The position numbers were made by a program, and so were the translations under genes. From Haladaptatus sp. DYF46 (GTDB lineage Archaea; Halobacteriota; Halobacteria; Halobacteriales; Haladaptataceae): a stretch of DNA of 64,000 nt. The notes below the pieces were generated by a model. It worked only from the letters and a program-made list of their open reading frames with translations. It ran no database searches and had not been told where the DNA came from. Positions 8,865 to 18,693 of this stretch are shown here, piece by piece; the stretch's first letter is position 1; each line of letters begins with the position of its first letter. Location: NCBI RefSeq assembly GCF_021083305.1, contig NZ_JAJFAY010000003.1, positions 1 to 64,000 of the forward strand, in the 5' to 3' direction.

Positions 8865-11084
8865 ATGGGCTCTCGTCTTCGGTCACTCATTCCAGGTCTG
8901 AAGAGTGAGCCGGGACTGGATGAGATCGATGATGAAATCTTCGACCGGGCGACCGCCATCCTCGAAGCGAATGGGGACGAACTCTCGAAGGAAAATATCC
9001 AGGCCCAAGCGAAACATCTCCTCAAACTCGAAAATGCCGAGGACGGTGAGATTCGTCTTGGCGTTCTCCAAGATGAGACGGAACGCTCGCTTGCCGATCG
9101 AGATATCATCGCCCCACACGAGATCTCCGAGGAATCAGGGCTCTTAGAGTCAGGGTACATGGTGCGTGGTGGTCAGTACGTGCACACCATGACGATCCAC
9201 GGCTATCCAGAGCGTGTTCCGCTCGGCTGGCTTGACGACCTCTATACAACGCACGACAACATCCGAGTTACACAGCACATCCGGCCGCGTGATTCCCACG
9301 AGATCCTGCGGAAACTCCGCAATCGCCTCACACAGCTCCGTGCTCGTCTCTATCGGAAGGACGAGAAAAATCAGAGTGACACCCACGAACTCGAATCCGA
9401 TCATGAGGCTGTCTCTGATCTCATTTGGGATATCATTCGTGGCGAGACGAAGCTGTTCACGTTTGCCATCTATTTCGAGATCATCGCCGACTCGAAGCAG
9501 GAACTGAATGAGGCAACCGAGCGTGCTTTGGAAATCATCGCCAAGGCGAATACAGAAGCGGTTCCCTTGGAGAAGCGCCAAGTCGAGTCCCAGGACGCGC
9601 TTGCGCCGCTCGGGAATGACCCGATCAAAGCCACGCAACTCATGCAGGAGACAGCTGTCGGCACGATGTTCCCATTCATCGAGCCAGCGTTGGCCGATGA
9701 CGAGGGTGTCTATTACGGGTTCGACGGGACGCATACCCCCGTTCTCCTCGATCGTTACCGATTCTCCTCGTATTCGAAGGTGATTGCTGGTGAGATGGGC
9801 TCGGGGAAGACGTTCGCTGAGAAGTATGAGATGTTCCATCGGATGATGATGGATCCCGAAATAGAACTTCTCGTCCTGGATCCACTCGCGGATTTCGTCG
9901 ACTTTGCAGAGGATCTCGGTGGACAGGTGATCCGCTTTGGTGGCGAGAACACGATCAACCCACTCGAGATTCGTCGTGGGATCGACGACGTCGTCGAAGA
10001 TCCGTTCCTCAAGAAGTACCGATCGGTCATGGAGTTGTTCCGGCTGCATTTTGCTGCGGGTGATGGCCAAGCCCTTTCAAATGAGCAAGAGGGGATTCTT
10101 CGGCGTGCCGTCTTGCTCTCCTATTACCAGTACGGAATCACCGAGGATCCAGCCACGCACGAAAACACGAGTCCAATAATCGGGGATATCATCGATATCC
10201 TCGAACACATCACCGATGGCGATGATCCCACTGAGTTTCTCGACTATCATTCTGATGCCGATAAACGACGAGTTGCTCCGAAAGTGCAGGATATCGCCGA
10301 TCGATTCCGAGAGACGGACGAACGACTCGCCTACCAGTTGTTGCTCGGACTCGAGGCCTTCCAAGAAGGTGGCGAAAATGCGAATCTGAACGGACGGACG
10401 AACGTCGAACTCGACAATCGGCTCGTGACCATCGATATGTCGATGTTCTCCGATACGGGACAAGCCCCGCTGTTTATGCACGTGATGTTCGACTGGATCT
10501 ACCAGCGAGCACAGAGCAGCGATCGCCGGACGCAGGTGACGATTGACGAAGCTCACTATCTCTTGCGCCGAGCAGCCACGACGGATCTAATCGACTTGTT
10601 CATCCGGCATAGTCGTCACTTCAACACCGGCCTGACGCTGATTTCCCAGACGGTGGATGAGTTCCTCGTCGAATCCACCGAACAGTCCGCGGATGCACTC
10701 GAGAAAGCTCGTGAGATCTACAACCTCTGTAACATCAAGCAGATTTTCCGGCACGAATCAGTGAGCGAGGAGATGATCGCTGCCCACGATCTTACCCACA
10801 ACGAACAGCGATTCATCGCCTCTGCACAGACCGGTGAAGACGGAACGCACTCGGAGAGCCTATTGCTCGTTAATGACTGGAAAAAGCGCATTCAGCTGCA
10901 CGTTGATGAGTTTGCCGTTCATGTCCTCGACGAAGATCTCGATCCGTGGGAATACTTGATCGAGCAGAATGCGCTCGACACGAGCGATGTATCCTATTTG
11001 CTTGCGGACGGACGCGCCGAGGAGTATGACATCCCACCGTCGATTCTAGAAAAAGCTCGCGAATCCACACCGACCACCAGCTAA
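8865..11084 (+). CDS. VirB4/TraC-type conjugative transfer ATPase
   Basis: A 739-residue ATPase. Residues about 1-290 form the VirB4-type N-terminal region (VPLGWLDDLYTTHDNIRVTQHI and a long helical part). The motor domain follows: Walker A GEMGSGKT at about residues 309-316, Walker B VTIDEAHYLL at about 557-566, and an arginine-rich sensor region (FIRHSRHFNTGLTLISQT). In type IV secretion systems VirB4 hexamers at the inner membrane power assembly and DNA transfer. Its neighbours (PrgI-like, VirD4-like and primase genes) support a conjugation role. The start is two bases after the preceding stop, implying translational coupling. Confidence 0.9.
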   Translation: MGSRLRSLIPGLKSEPGLDEIDDEIFDRATAILEANGDELSKENIQAQAKHLLKLENAEDGEIRLGVLQDETERSLADRDIIAPHEISEESGLLESGYMVRGGQYVHTMTIHGYPERVPLGWLDDLYTTHDNIRVTQHIRPRDSHEILRKLRNRLTQLRARLYRKDEKNQSDTHELESDHEAVSDLIWDIIRGETKLFTFAIYFEIIADSKQELNEATERALEIIAKANTEAVPLEKRQVESQDALAPLGNDPIKATQLMQETAVGTMFPFIEPALADDEGVYYGFDGTHTPVLLDRYRFSSYSKVIAGEMGSGKTFAEKYEMFHRMMMDPEIELLVLDPLADFVDFAEDLGGQVIRFGGENTINPLEIRRGIDDVVEDPFLKKYRSVMELFRLHFAAGDGQALSNEQEGILRRAVLLSYYQYGITEDPATHENTSPIIGDIIDILEHITDGDDPTEFLDYHSDADKRRVAPKVQDIADRFRETDERLAYQLLLGLEAFQEGGENANLNGRTNVELDNRLVTIDMSMFSDTGQAPLFMHVMFDWIYQRAQSSDRRTQVTIDEAHYLLRRAATTDLIDLFIRHSRHFNTGLTLISQTVDEFLVESTEQSADALEKAREIYNLCNIKQIFRHESVSEEMIAAHDLTHNEQRFIASAQTGEDGTHSESLLLVNDWKKRIQLHVDEFAVHVLDEDLDPWEYLIEQNALDTSDVSYLLADGRAEEYDIPPSILEKARESTPTTS

Positions 11085-11116
11085 CGCGCAAAATTACAGG
11101 AACCAATTCACCACCC

Positions 11117-14100
11117 ATGACCAGCACACGTCGCTACATTCGAATTGAACCAGCCCACGAACGTGTCACACCCTCCGATATCATCTCTCGGCTTGCCGGC
11201 CTGCGTAAGCTGAAATCCGGCTGGAAGGTCAAATATGATCCACGGAAGAATGCCCCGACGTTCGAATTCCTCGCACTTACCCAAGGGAATCAAACGCCGG
11301 TGCGCTTCTATCTCGGTGCCACTGACGAATCGCTCTTGTCGACGGTCCGCTCGGAGTTGACTACTGCATATCCGGCGAGTTACAATCTTTCAGAGGAAGA
11401 ACTCGTACTTCCCGACGAACTACTTGGGCCATCCACCAGGGAACCCGATACGGATACCGACGAAGATACTGTCGAGTCCCAGCCGATCAATGATGCGCGA
11501 TCGGAACTAGTGAACCGGTCGCCAATCGCGGCTCGGTGGCAGGGCGTGGCAACGCGCACTGACGACTGGATGACGCCGCTCACACAGTATTCACAGCTCC
11601 ACGCGACACAGAGTGGCGACAGTGCATCGGTGAAAGCCCCGCTCGCAACAGCCGTCGAGCGGCTTGCGAACGCGAGTGCCCCCACCGTGTTGCAAGTGCT
11701 CTTCACTCGGTATGCGGACTGGGAGAAAGCGGCCAACACTCGCAAAGAGAATATTCAGACGAAACGTGATGGGTTCGTCCAGACCACGAAGACCAATTTC
11801 AGAGATATGCTTCGGGGCTATGACGAAGAAGAGATTCGCGATCGACGGCGTGGCCGAGACGCACCGCAGATCGGGGAGAATATCCAACAGTCACCAAACG
11901 CCACAAGTGGAGGAGCTGCCTCCCGGCAGGCACTCATCGACCAGAAAAACCCGTCCCAGACGTTTCTAGTAAACATACGCGCAGCAGGGGTTCCACCCTC
12001 TGACGCTACCGAGACGACTATTGGAACGGTGCAGAGTGGCGTCGACGCACTTGCGAACGCGTTCAATCATCTCGATGGAGCGTACTATGAACTGGACGGG
12101 AAGCGTCTTACGAAAGGGCTGACCAATATTCGCGATCCGGCCAAGAAAGAGCTCAAACGACTGCTCGATCGGTCGCTCAAGATTTCACGCCAAGGACGGA
12201 CGCGCCCACAGCTCATTTTGAATGCAGACGAACTTGCTAATTTCGTGGCTGTACCGAGTGCCCATGCATTGACCACAGAAGGGGCCCGTGGTACTCGTGG
12301 CAAAGAGCGGCTTCGACAGCCGTTGTCTCTCCCAGCACCGGAGATGTTAGACCGATTATCAGCACCCGGGATGGCGATTGGTTTGCCGCTCAAAGATCGA
12401 GACCAACCCCTTGATGACGCTGTTTATGCCCACATATCGACACTCGTTACACACTACATTCGCGCTGCCTCGACTGGCTCGGGCAAGTCCAAAAGCGTCC
12501 AGAATGACATGCTCACACTGAGTGAGCACGTCGGCGGTCCAACAGTGTTGCTCGAATCGAAAGGCGATGCAATGGTTGAAAACTACCTCAAAGCCCATTA
12601 CGCGAAATTCGGGACGCTGGATAACGTCTATCACTTTGATGCGCCGGAGATGCTCCCAGCCTTCTCGTTTTTCGATATTCGTCCCAAGCTTGCGATGGGG
12701 CGCCGCCGCGAAGACGCGATTCAGGATACCGTCGAGCACTTCCACGAAGTCATGCGGCTGATTCTCGGGAAAGAAACGCACGATCGCGCGTTCGTTGCGA
12801 ACGAGATCCTGACATTCTTGATCAAAGCGCTGTTCGATAAAGAGTATGGCCAGGATGCGTTCAGCCTTGATACGCTCATTGAGGCCGTGTATCAGATGCG
12901 CCATGAACGCATTATTCCGGAAATTTGTGCAGAGAATGCCCACATCGAGCGGGCGTTACTCCAACAATGTGAGTTGGACGAGGCGCAATTCCAGCAGTCA
13001 ATGGGTGGGGCTGCGAATCGACTGAACAAACTGGTCGAACTTGAGCACCTCTACCAGATCTTCAATCACGTCCCTGAGTGGGACGACGAAGCCAACGAAT
13101 ACACCGAGAATGTCTTCGACTTTCGGCATTTTCTCGATGAAGATGCAGTGATTTTGTTCGACATCGGTGAATTGCGTAGCGACTCGCGCAACGCACTGAC
13201 GATGGTTCTGCTGAGCAACCTTTGGGATGCTGCGCAGGGATGGTCCGATGAAAGCAGGACAGGCGAGGACGAACCAATGGCCGCTGATGAGAAGATTGCG
13301 AACGTCATCATTGAAGAAGCGGCAGCGGTTGCGACCTCCGAACTCGTTTATGAGGAGTTTTTGCCCCAAGGCAGGGGCTTCGGTGTGAGCCTTGGCCTAA
13401 TCATGCAGTACCCCGATCAAGTGAATGATCATACGATATCCAATCGACCGTACAAAGAGATCTTGAACAACGTGAAGACGAAAATCATCGGGAACATCGA
13501 GGTTGACGATGAGCTCGCGAAATCAATGGCCCATGAGAATTTATCCAAACAAGATCTCAGCAAGCGGATACAACGGTTGCCGTCTGGCGAGTGGGTCGTG
13601 CAACTTCCGAGTCCCGGTTTTGGCAAAACAGATCCGACGACATTCTCACTCGCACCATTACCCATTCCAGAGGGACATCCGGAAAGTGATGAGCCGCTCG
13701 CCGGTGACGCACGCCACCTCTTTGAAGAGATGGCCCGTCCACAGGTCAGACGACGAACTCAAAACGAATGCAGTATCCTCAATCGCCCGAGCAAGATCGG
13801 GCATGACGATGCACGGGACACGCTTGAAGAGATGGGTGAGGAGAGCACCGCAGAGACAGACGGGTCTCAAGAGCACACAGCCGACGCTGAAGCTGCCGAC
13901 GGGGGCACTCCAGCCGAGACACCTTTCTTCGGTGGAGAGGGTGTGAGTGACGCCACAGGCACAGCTGCAGACGGTGAGGTCGAATCGGGCACAGAAGACA
14001 CACCAGCGAGCGACCGGCCGAGTGACGAACAGGATTTCGGACGCGCTTCCATGTTCGGTGCTCCGACGACGGAGCAGTCACCACCTGACGACACACCGAA

Positions 14101-15334
14101 CTCCACATCGTCCGAGCAGACAGAAACGGGTACCCAGAACGGATCTAGTAGCGAAGGAGAGGCAGGAACCACAGACGCAGGCGAAGAGCCGAGGGACACG
14201 GACGATAAAGCTGAACGATCAAGTGACGCTGCGCTCTCCGAACACGTTTACTACGATACAGATGCCGACGGCTACGTTTGTGATCTCTGTGGCACCGAAT
14301 ATGCCGATGCTGAGAAGCGACGAGCAAGCGCCTGCTGTCAGTTTGCGTCGAAAGACGAGGTTTTCGTTGCCGCTCGGCGGGCGCACAAAACGACTGACTC
14401 CACGAGTGACCTCCTTGATCGACTCCGGAAAATCGCTGCCCATGCCGAAGACTACGGCATCGAAATCTCCCTCCCAGACTTTACATCGCTCGATGTATCT
14501 GCTGCTGCACCGCCCACGGATGGTAACGAAGACGAGTCAGAAGACATCCTCGAAACGGAACACCCCCACTCGTCCGATGACGGCACAGCGACGCGCTTCA
14601 GTGACGCAACGACACAAGTGCCAGATGCAACGCTTCGGGCAGAGGGAGTAATGCGTGATGAGGCAGCGTTTCTTGAGCTCGTACTGGATGCAATGAACTA
14701 CCAACTCGACGAGTATTCGCTCCAAGAGAGCATGACTGTGCTCGAAGAACCATTTGCTGATCTCGATGTCGAGGCACTCATACAGAAAGGATTTCTCGAG
14801 GAACACCGCTCCTTCCGCCAGAAGTACTACACCGTATTGCCAGCTGGCCGGCAGTTTCTGGATCGGTCACTAGAGGCCGGTCCAGGTGTCGGCGATCTCG
14901 GTGAGAAAACGCCGCACAAGGCTGGAGTTGTCTTTCTCGAGGCTTGGCTCACCCAACAAGAAGACGTCGCCCGGACGGAGGTCTACTATCAACACCGGGA
15001 GGATACAGTCTTCGACGTCGCTGGCTTCGACACTGCAGACGACCTCATCTGGGTCGGTGAAGTGGAAACTCCGAGCAATAATTTCGAGGCATTGGTTGCG
15101 GACTACGAGAAGTTGGCGAGCGTCGACGCCGCTGCCGTGTGGGCCGGTGAAGATAAGGCATTCATCCTGGATGCAATCGAGACACTCACCGACGCCGGGA
15201 AAGTCGAGTTCTCGCTGAGTTCAACCCAACGACGGACGATCAGCTCGCTTCGTGCAGCGATCGGTGGGTACGACGATCCAGGGATGACGGCACTTCACAC
15301 GTTCCGAAGTCTCGAAGCGGAGGTCTTCGACTAA
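11117..15334 (+). CDS. giant VirD4/TraD-like coupling ATPase with zinc-ribbon, winged-helix and nuclease-like C-terminal domains
   Basis: A 1405-residue protein. Residues about 1-430 are a variable N-terminal region. A RecA-like motor follows, with Walker A ASTGSGKS near residue 455 and Walker B NVIIEEAAA near 730, then QGRGFGVSLGLIMQYPDQV as in TraD/VirD4 coupling proteins. Residues about 860-1040 are an acidic Ser/Thr-rich linker. After that come a C2-type zinc ribbon (YVCDLCGTEY and ASACCQF, about 1052-1076), a winged-helix-like block (about 1179-1255) and a final domain (about 1275-1350). There, FDVAGF followed by WVGEVET gives the D...ExE pattern of PD-(D/E)XK nucleases. The tail domains are unusual for a coupling protein and are my inference from motifs. 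The gene follows virB4 by 32 bases. Confidence 0.82.
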   Translation: MTSTRRYIRIEPAHERVTPSDIISRLAGLRKLKSGWKVKYDPRKNAPTFEFLALTQGNQTPVRFYLGATDESLLSTVRSELTTAYPASYNLSEEELVLPDELLGPSTREPDTDTDEDTVESQPINDARSELVNRSPIAARWQGVATRTDDWMTPLTQYSQLHATQSGDSASVKAPLATAVERLANASAPTVLQVLFTRYADWEKAANTRKENIQTKRDGFVQTTKTNFRDMLRGYDEEEIRDRRRGRDAPQIGENIQQSPNATSGGAASRQALIDQKNPSQTFLVNIRAAGVPPSDATETTIGTVQSGVDALANAFNHLDGAYYELDGKRLTKGLTNIRDPAKKELKRLLDRSLKISRQGRTRPQLILNADELANFVAVPSAHALTTEGARGTRGKERLRQPLSLPAPEMLDRLSAPGMAIGLPLKDRDQPLDDAVYAHISTLVTHYIRAASTGSGKSKSVQNDMLTLSEHVGGPTVLLESKGDAMVENYLKAHYAKFGTLDNVYHFDAPEMLPAFSFFDIRPKLAMGRRREDAIQDTVEHFHEVMRLILGKETHDRAFVANEILTFLIKALFDKEYGQDAFSLDTLIEAVYQMRHERIIPEICAENAHIERALLQQCELDEAQFQQSMGGAANRLNKLVELEHLYQIFNHVPEWDDEANEYTENVFDFRHFLDEDAVILFDIGELRSDSRNALTMVLLSNLWDAAQGWSDESRTGEDEPMAADEKIANVIIEEAAAVATSELVYEEFLPQGRGFGVSLGLIMQYPDQVNDHTISNRPYKEILNNVKTKIIGNIEVDDELAKSMAHENLSKQDLSKRIQRLPSGEWVVQLPSPGFGKTDPTTFSLAPLPIPEGHPESDEPLAGDARHLFEEMARPQVRRRTQNECSILNRPSKIGHDDARDTLEEMGEESTAETDGSQEHTADAEAADGGTPAETPFFGGEGVSDATGTAADGEVESGTEDTPASDRPSDEQDFGRASMFGAPTTEQSPPDDTPNSTSSEQTETGTQNGSSSEGEAGTTDAGEEPRDTDDKAERSSDAALSEHVYYDTDADGYVCDLCGTEYADAEKRRASACCQFASKDEVFVAARRAHKTTDSTSDLLDRLRKIAAHAEDYGIEISLPDFTSLDVSAAAPPTDGNEDESEDILETEHPHSSDDGTATRFSDATTQVPDATLRAEGVMRDEAAFLELVLDAMNYQLDEYSLQESMTVLEEPFADLDVEALIQKGFLEEHRSFRQKYYTVLPAGRQFLDRSLEAGPGVGDLGEKTPHKAGVVFLEAWLTQQEDVARTEVYYQHREDTVFDVAGFDTADDLIWVGEVETPSNNFEALVADYEKLASVDAAAVWAGEDKAFILDAIETLTDAGKVEFSLSSTQRRTISSLRAAIGGYDDPGMTALHTFRSLEAEVFD

Positions 15335-15336
15335 CA

Positions 15337-16233
15337 ATGCCCCCACCATGGCGACCCGCGACACGTGAGGATCTTCACACCTACTACACAGAGACGTTTC
15401 CCGAGTACGTCGACGCGCTACCGTCATTCGTGACCGTCGATGGACCGAAGCAGTACGCCATCGCGTTCCGCGAGCCATACCCGATCCGGAAGCAGCACGC
15501 TCCCGAACGGTCGTTCATCCGCCGTGATACATGGCAGACCAATGGATCCAGCGACCGCATAGACCGACAATTCGATTCGCAGGATCATCTCGTCGAGTTC
15601 ATCCAGTATCCCGCACGATACGACCCCGCTCAAGGGAGTGGCTATGCACTCGCCGATCCGGATCTCCTCGAACGCCCAGAGCCACGCCCCGACGCGGTTT
15701 ACTACGCACTCGATCACTGGGAGCGGCCGTGGGTGCTCGCAGTTGATATCGACGCAAAAGACATCGCAGCACAGCGCGCTTCCCGTGAAAGCACCGCTGG
15801 TGAGACCGACGACGATGTCGAGACTGAAAAGCTGCGAGCAGCGGGTATTCTTGATAGTGCACCCGAAGGCTACCCGTACGCGTTCGCGGATATCGAGGAC
15901 GCCCTGGAATACGGATTTATCGTTCAGGAAATTTTCGAGGAGGACTTCGCGGCCACAGAGACGTTGGTGGTCTACTCGGGGCAAGGCTGTCATATCTACC
16001 TGCTCGATACCGACCACAAGCACCGCTATGACGAGCAAAGTCGGGAAGTGATCAACGACTTATTGCTTGAAGAGTATGAGATCCCCATCGATCCCGTTGT
16101 CACGGCCGACCGCCGCAGGGTGATGCGCCTGCCCTACTCACTACACGCCGATGTCTCCCGTATCGTCCAACCGATCGAGAGCCCCGATTTCGACTTTCTA
16201 ACCGAGGCCGTTCCCAGTTTTCTCGAACCATGA
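15337..16233 (+). CDS. archaeo-eukaryotic primase (PriS-type AEP) of the mobile element
   Basis: A 298-residue protein with the three AEP motifs in order. The metal-binding acidic motif is VLAVDIDAKD at about residues 131-140. The nucleotide-binding motif is VVYSGQGCHIYLLD at about 211-224. The third motif is DPVVTADRRRVMRLPYSLH at about 252-270. This is the catalytic core of PriS-like primases, which make RNA/DNA primers. It is shorter than chromosomal PriS and sits between the VirD4-like gene (2-base gap) and a cysteine-rich protein (4-base overlap), so it probably primes replication or complementary-strand synthesis of the transferred element. Confidence 0.85.
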   Translation: MPPPWRPATREDLHTYYTETFPEYVDALPSFVTVDGPKQYAIAFREPYPIRKQHAPERSFIRRDTWQTNGSSDRIDRQFDSQDHLVEFIQYPARYDPAQGSGYALADPDLLERPEPRPDAVYYALDHWERPWVLAVDIDAKDIAAQRASRESTAGETDDDVETEKLRAAGILDSAPEGYPYAFADIEDALEYGFIVQEIFEEDFAATETLVVYSGQGCHIYLLDTDHKHRYDEQSREVINDLLLEEYEIPIDPVVTADRRRVMRLPYSLHADVSRIVQPIESPDFDFLTEAVPSFLEP

Positions 16234-17735
16234 GCCGGAAGACTCCACTGAACGACGAGTACATGGCATATCGAGTGGCAGCACTCCCGCGCGATGAAGG
16301 CCAGGTCCAGCTCACACAGTTGTTCGAACGTGGGTATCAGCGGTGGACAGTCAATGATACGCAAGAAACTGAGAAACTGCTTGCGGATATTGAGCGGTTC
16401 ACGTGTGATGCATTTGCGCCAAGTACACGCCGGGAGGCTGCAGAGCGACCCTATGTTGATGATCCAGGAATGCTCGCCGTCCTTGCAACCCTCGGTGCGG
16501 TCTGTATCATGGCTCACTCGAAACTCGAAGAGACACCCCCGCGTCATCTCGCACTGCTTGATGATTTACGGGAACTCTATGTGAACAATATCGCCTCGCT
16601 CATTCGTGAGTATGATGATTTCACCCTTCACCAAGAGATCGCCGAAATTCTCTATGCGAAAGAACCGGGTGAAGACGGCCCCCACTCTGGACGTGTCTGT
16701 ACAGACATTACGACACGTCCAGAATTCAGCGGAGGCTACTATCTTGAGATTCCACTGGTCGCTGCCTCACGGAAATGCTTGGCACGGACGGATCGTGACG
16801 GCGACCAGCAAGGCGAGATTCAAGCACACGTCGCCAACAACCATCTGTACGTCCCTGTCTCGGATTTCATGCAGAAGTATCGGTCGTATGCTGAGGACGC
16901 GTTCTCACGGTTGCTCACGGCACAGGAAGAGGCGCTCACGCCTGAGCAACGCAGCTGGCTCACTGCGAACGAGTCGGCGATTACCGAACGGATCGACCGA
17001 TTTTTCGCTGCTGGGCAAACGCACCGGATCTGGCGGAACTGGAGCCGCCAGACACAGCGACTCCGAACGATCATCAACGCTGTCCACGCGGCAGACAACG
17101 ATGTCGCCCAGTTCGGCCAGACGCATACCGCACGCGAACTCTATACGGCTCTTGAGGCGTACGAGCCTGAGCGTCCATGGGAGCAACGTGTGTGCGCTTC
17201 TATTTCGACACCGCGCAGTCTCGGGACAATTCTCTCCACGAACCGAGATCATCCAAGCGTCACTGTCGAAAACGATCGTTTAAACCGATATACGCTTACT
17301 CAGTACAGCGATGGCGCACAACCGATCCATGCTGACGACCTCGAGGATCTCTTCGAACTCCCCTGTCTGGCGGCCATGGATGAGCGGCTGCAGGAGAAAA
17401 AACCCGTTCGGAAAGATCTCTACAATCTTGTGCGAGTGGCGTGGTGGCTGCCCCAGTACCGAGACGCGAGTGCGGGCGAATTCATCAATGATATGAAAGA
17501 GGTATTCGCCCGGTGGCCGTGGTACGATGACGACGTGACCGAGTACCAGATTCGGTACGAGCTTGAGAACGATATTGGTGGTGAGATCCCCCTTCCAATG
17601 AATTGTTCGAACAATGATATGCAGCGCTATTGCATCGGGTGTGATCAATGTCCATACTCGATCTATGGCAGTCTTCCATTTCCTGATGAGATGTATGATC
17701 TGCTTGAGGAGCGGTCTGAAACTTCACTCATCTAG
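16230..17735 (+). CDS. primase-associated protein with C-terminal four-cysteine cluster (PriL-like role suspected)
   Basis: A 501-residue, mostly helical protein whose start overlaps the primase stop (ATGA). No N-terminal motif is recognised. The C terminus (about residues 455-490) has four cysteines spaced C-x8-C-x2-C-x2-C in MNCSNNDMQRYCIGCDQC, followed by PYSIYGSLPFPDEM. Chromosomal PriL carries a four-cysteine iron-sulfur cluster in its C-terminal domain, so a large-subunit-like partner is a reasonable inference, but a zinc site is equally possible. It is the last gene of the transfer operon; a 950-base noncoding region follows. Confidence 0.6.
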   Translation: MSRKTPLNDEYMAYRVAALPRDEGQVQLTQLFERGYQRWTVNDTQETEKLLADIERFTCDAFAPSTRREAAERPYVDDPGMLAVLATLGAVCIMAHSKLEETPPRHLALLDDLRELYVNNIASLIREYDDFTLHQEIAEILYAKEPGEDGPHSGRVCTDITTRPEFSGGYYLEIPLVAASRKCLARTDRDGDQQGEIQAHVANNHLYVPVSDFMQKYRSYAEDAFSRLLTAQEEALTPEQRSWLTANESAITERIDRFFAAGQTHRIWRNWSRQTQRLRTIINAVHAADNDVAQFGQTHTARELYTALEAYEPERPWEQRVCASISTPRSLGTILSTNRDHPSVTVENDRLNRYTLTQYSDGAQPIHADDLEDLFELPCLAAMDERLQEKKPVRKDLYNLVRVAWWLPQYRDASAGEFINDMKEVFARWPWYDDDVTEYQIRYELENDIGGEIPLPMNCSNNDMQRYCIGCDQCPYSIYGSLPFPDEMYDLLEERSETSLI

Positions 17736-18645
17736 GTCCCTGCCATCCGATTCAATCTCTTTCTCTATCAGATCACAGTACATTGATTGCTCTCGCTTTT
17801 CACTCCATCGAGACCTCGTTTTTGCAAACACGATTTAGCGGCTCTACCTCGATATGATAACGGTTTTAGCGGTTTTGACCCTGTATTTTTCACATAGCAT
17901 CGGTGATAGGTTTCATATAGCATGTCGAACATGAATGGCCTTCAGACCAAATATGCTGATTTTGGCACGTAAAGTCTCTCAAACGCCACATTTATCATTT
18001 TGCGGTTCGGTTTCGATTTGCAAACGCGATTTTACGCCCTTAGAACAGCTTAATCCAGTTTGTATGACTTCTCCGCTAGTATCAAGCCTTTGCGTACCTC
18101 CAAAAACGTCCAAAGAAAGAGGGGGGTGCGAAGAACGAACGGGACTAGCGCAACCGGGGAAAAACAAGCGGAACAAGCAATCAGGTAAACCGTCGAATCA
18201 TCAGAAATCTAGCAGAGATGTGCCGAGCAATCTGGACGCTGAAAACGGAGCGGCGTGCGATAGTGCAGAAGAACAATGAGCAGTCAAACGGCGGCTGGTG
18301 CTGACCTGATAGTAACTTCTGGATTCCCTCAATCGAGTTTTCAGAGTTTATATGATTTGAGAAGAGTGCGTGTATTGACTGTTGGTCGATCAACGGATGC
18401 TACGAGAGAGTGAATCGAGAGACTCCCATCTCGTGAGTAGCATGAAATCGTGATCGCTTATCACATTCTATCAGAACATACACCATGAGTAGAATGCAAA
18501 TTGTACGTCCCGAGATGTGAAACGCTACGGCGTGAATAAGGATTGAGTGGCATGCGAAATGACCGGTCCTTCACCACCAAGAGTTAGTGTTCGGAGTACT
18601 GCCGTGATACACCCATGACGAATTGCAATCGCAACTGTAGAGGAA
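17736..18645. other. long noncoding region after the primase genes
   Basis: No credible gene in about 900 bases. It holds direct repeats (17821-17837 and 18017-18034), short tandem words (GGTTTTAGC then GGTTTTGAC near 17861) and AT-rich stretches near 17880-18010. Position after a primase gene plus iterated words makes it a candidate replication or transfer origin, but nothing proves it. Confidence 0.35.
17821..18034. repeat. pair of imperfect direct repeats, about 196 bases apart
   Basis: TTTGCAAACACGATTTA at 17821-17837 recurs as TTTGCAAACGCGATTTTA at 18017-18034. Both copies are preceded by TCG-rich bases. They could be iterons or regulator sites downstream of the primase operon. Confidence 0.5.
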
Positions 18646-18669
18646 ATAGTTCCTCAAAGTAAGAACTAT
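18646..18669. promoter_or_regulatory. inverted repeat in the promoter of the first HTH/TumE-like cassette
   Basis: ATAGTTC (18646-18652) and GAACTAT (18663-18669) form a perfect 7-base inverted repeat with a 10-base spacer, ending 24 bases before the ATG at 18694. This is a likely operator for autoregulation by the winged-helix protein of the cassette. Confidence 0.5.
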
Positions 18670-18693
18670 ATCCTGCCAGCTCGAACAATCAGT

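Noticed and set aside
17935-18279. A 114-codon frame after the primase operon
   Set aside because: Basic, Ser/Lys/Cys-rich composition unlike haloarchaeal proteins, no recognisable domain, and it crosses a repeat region.
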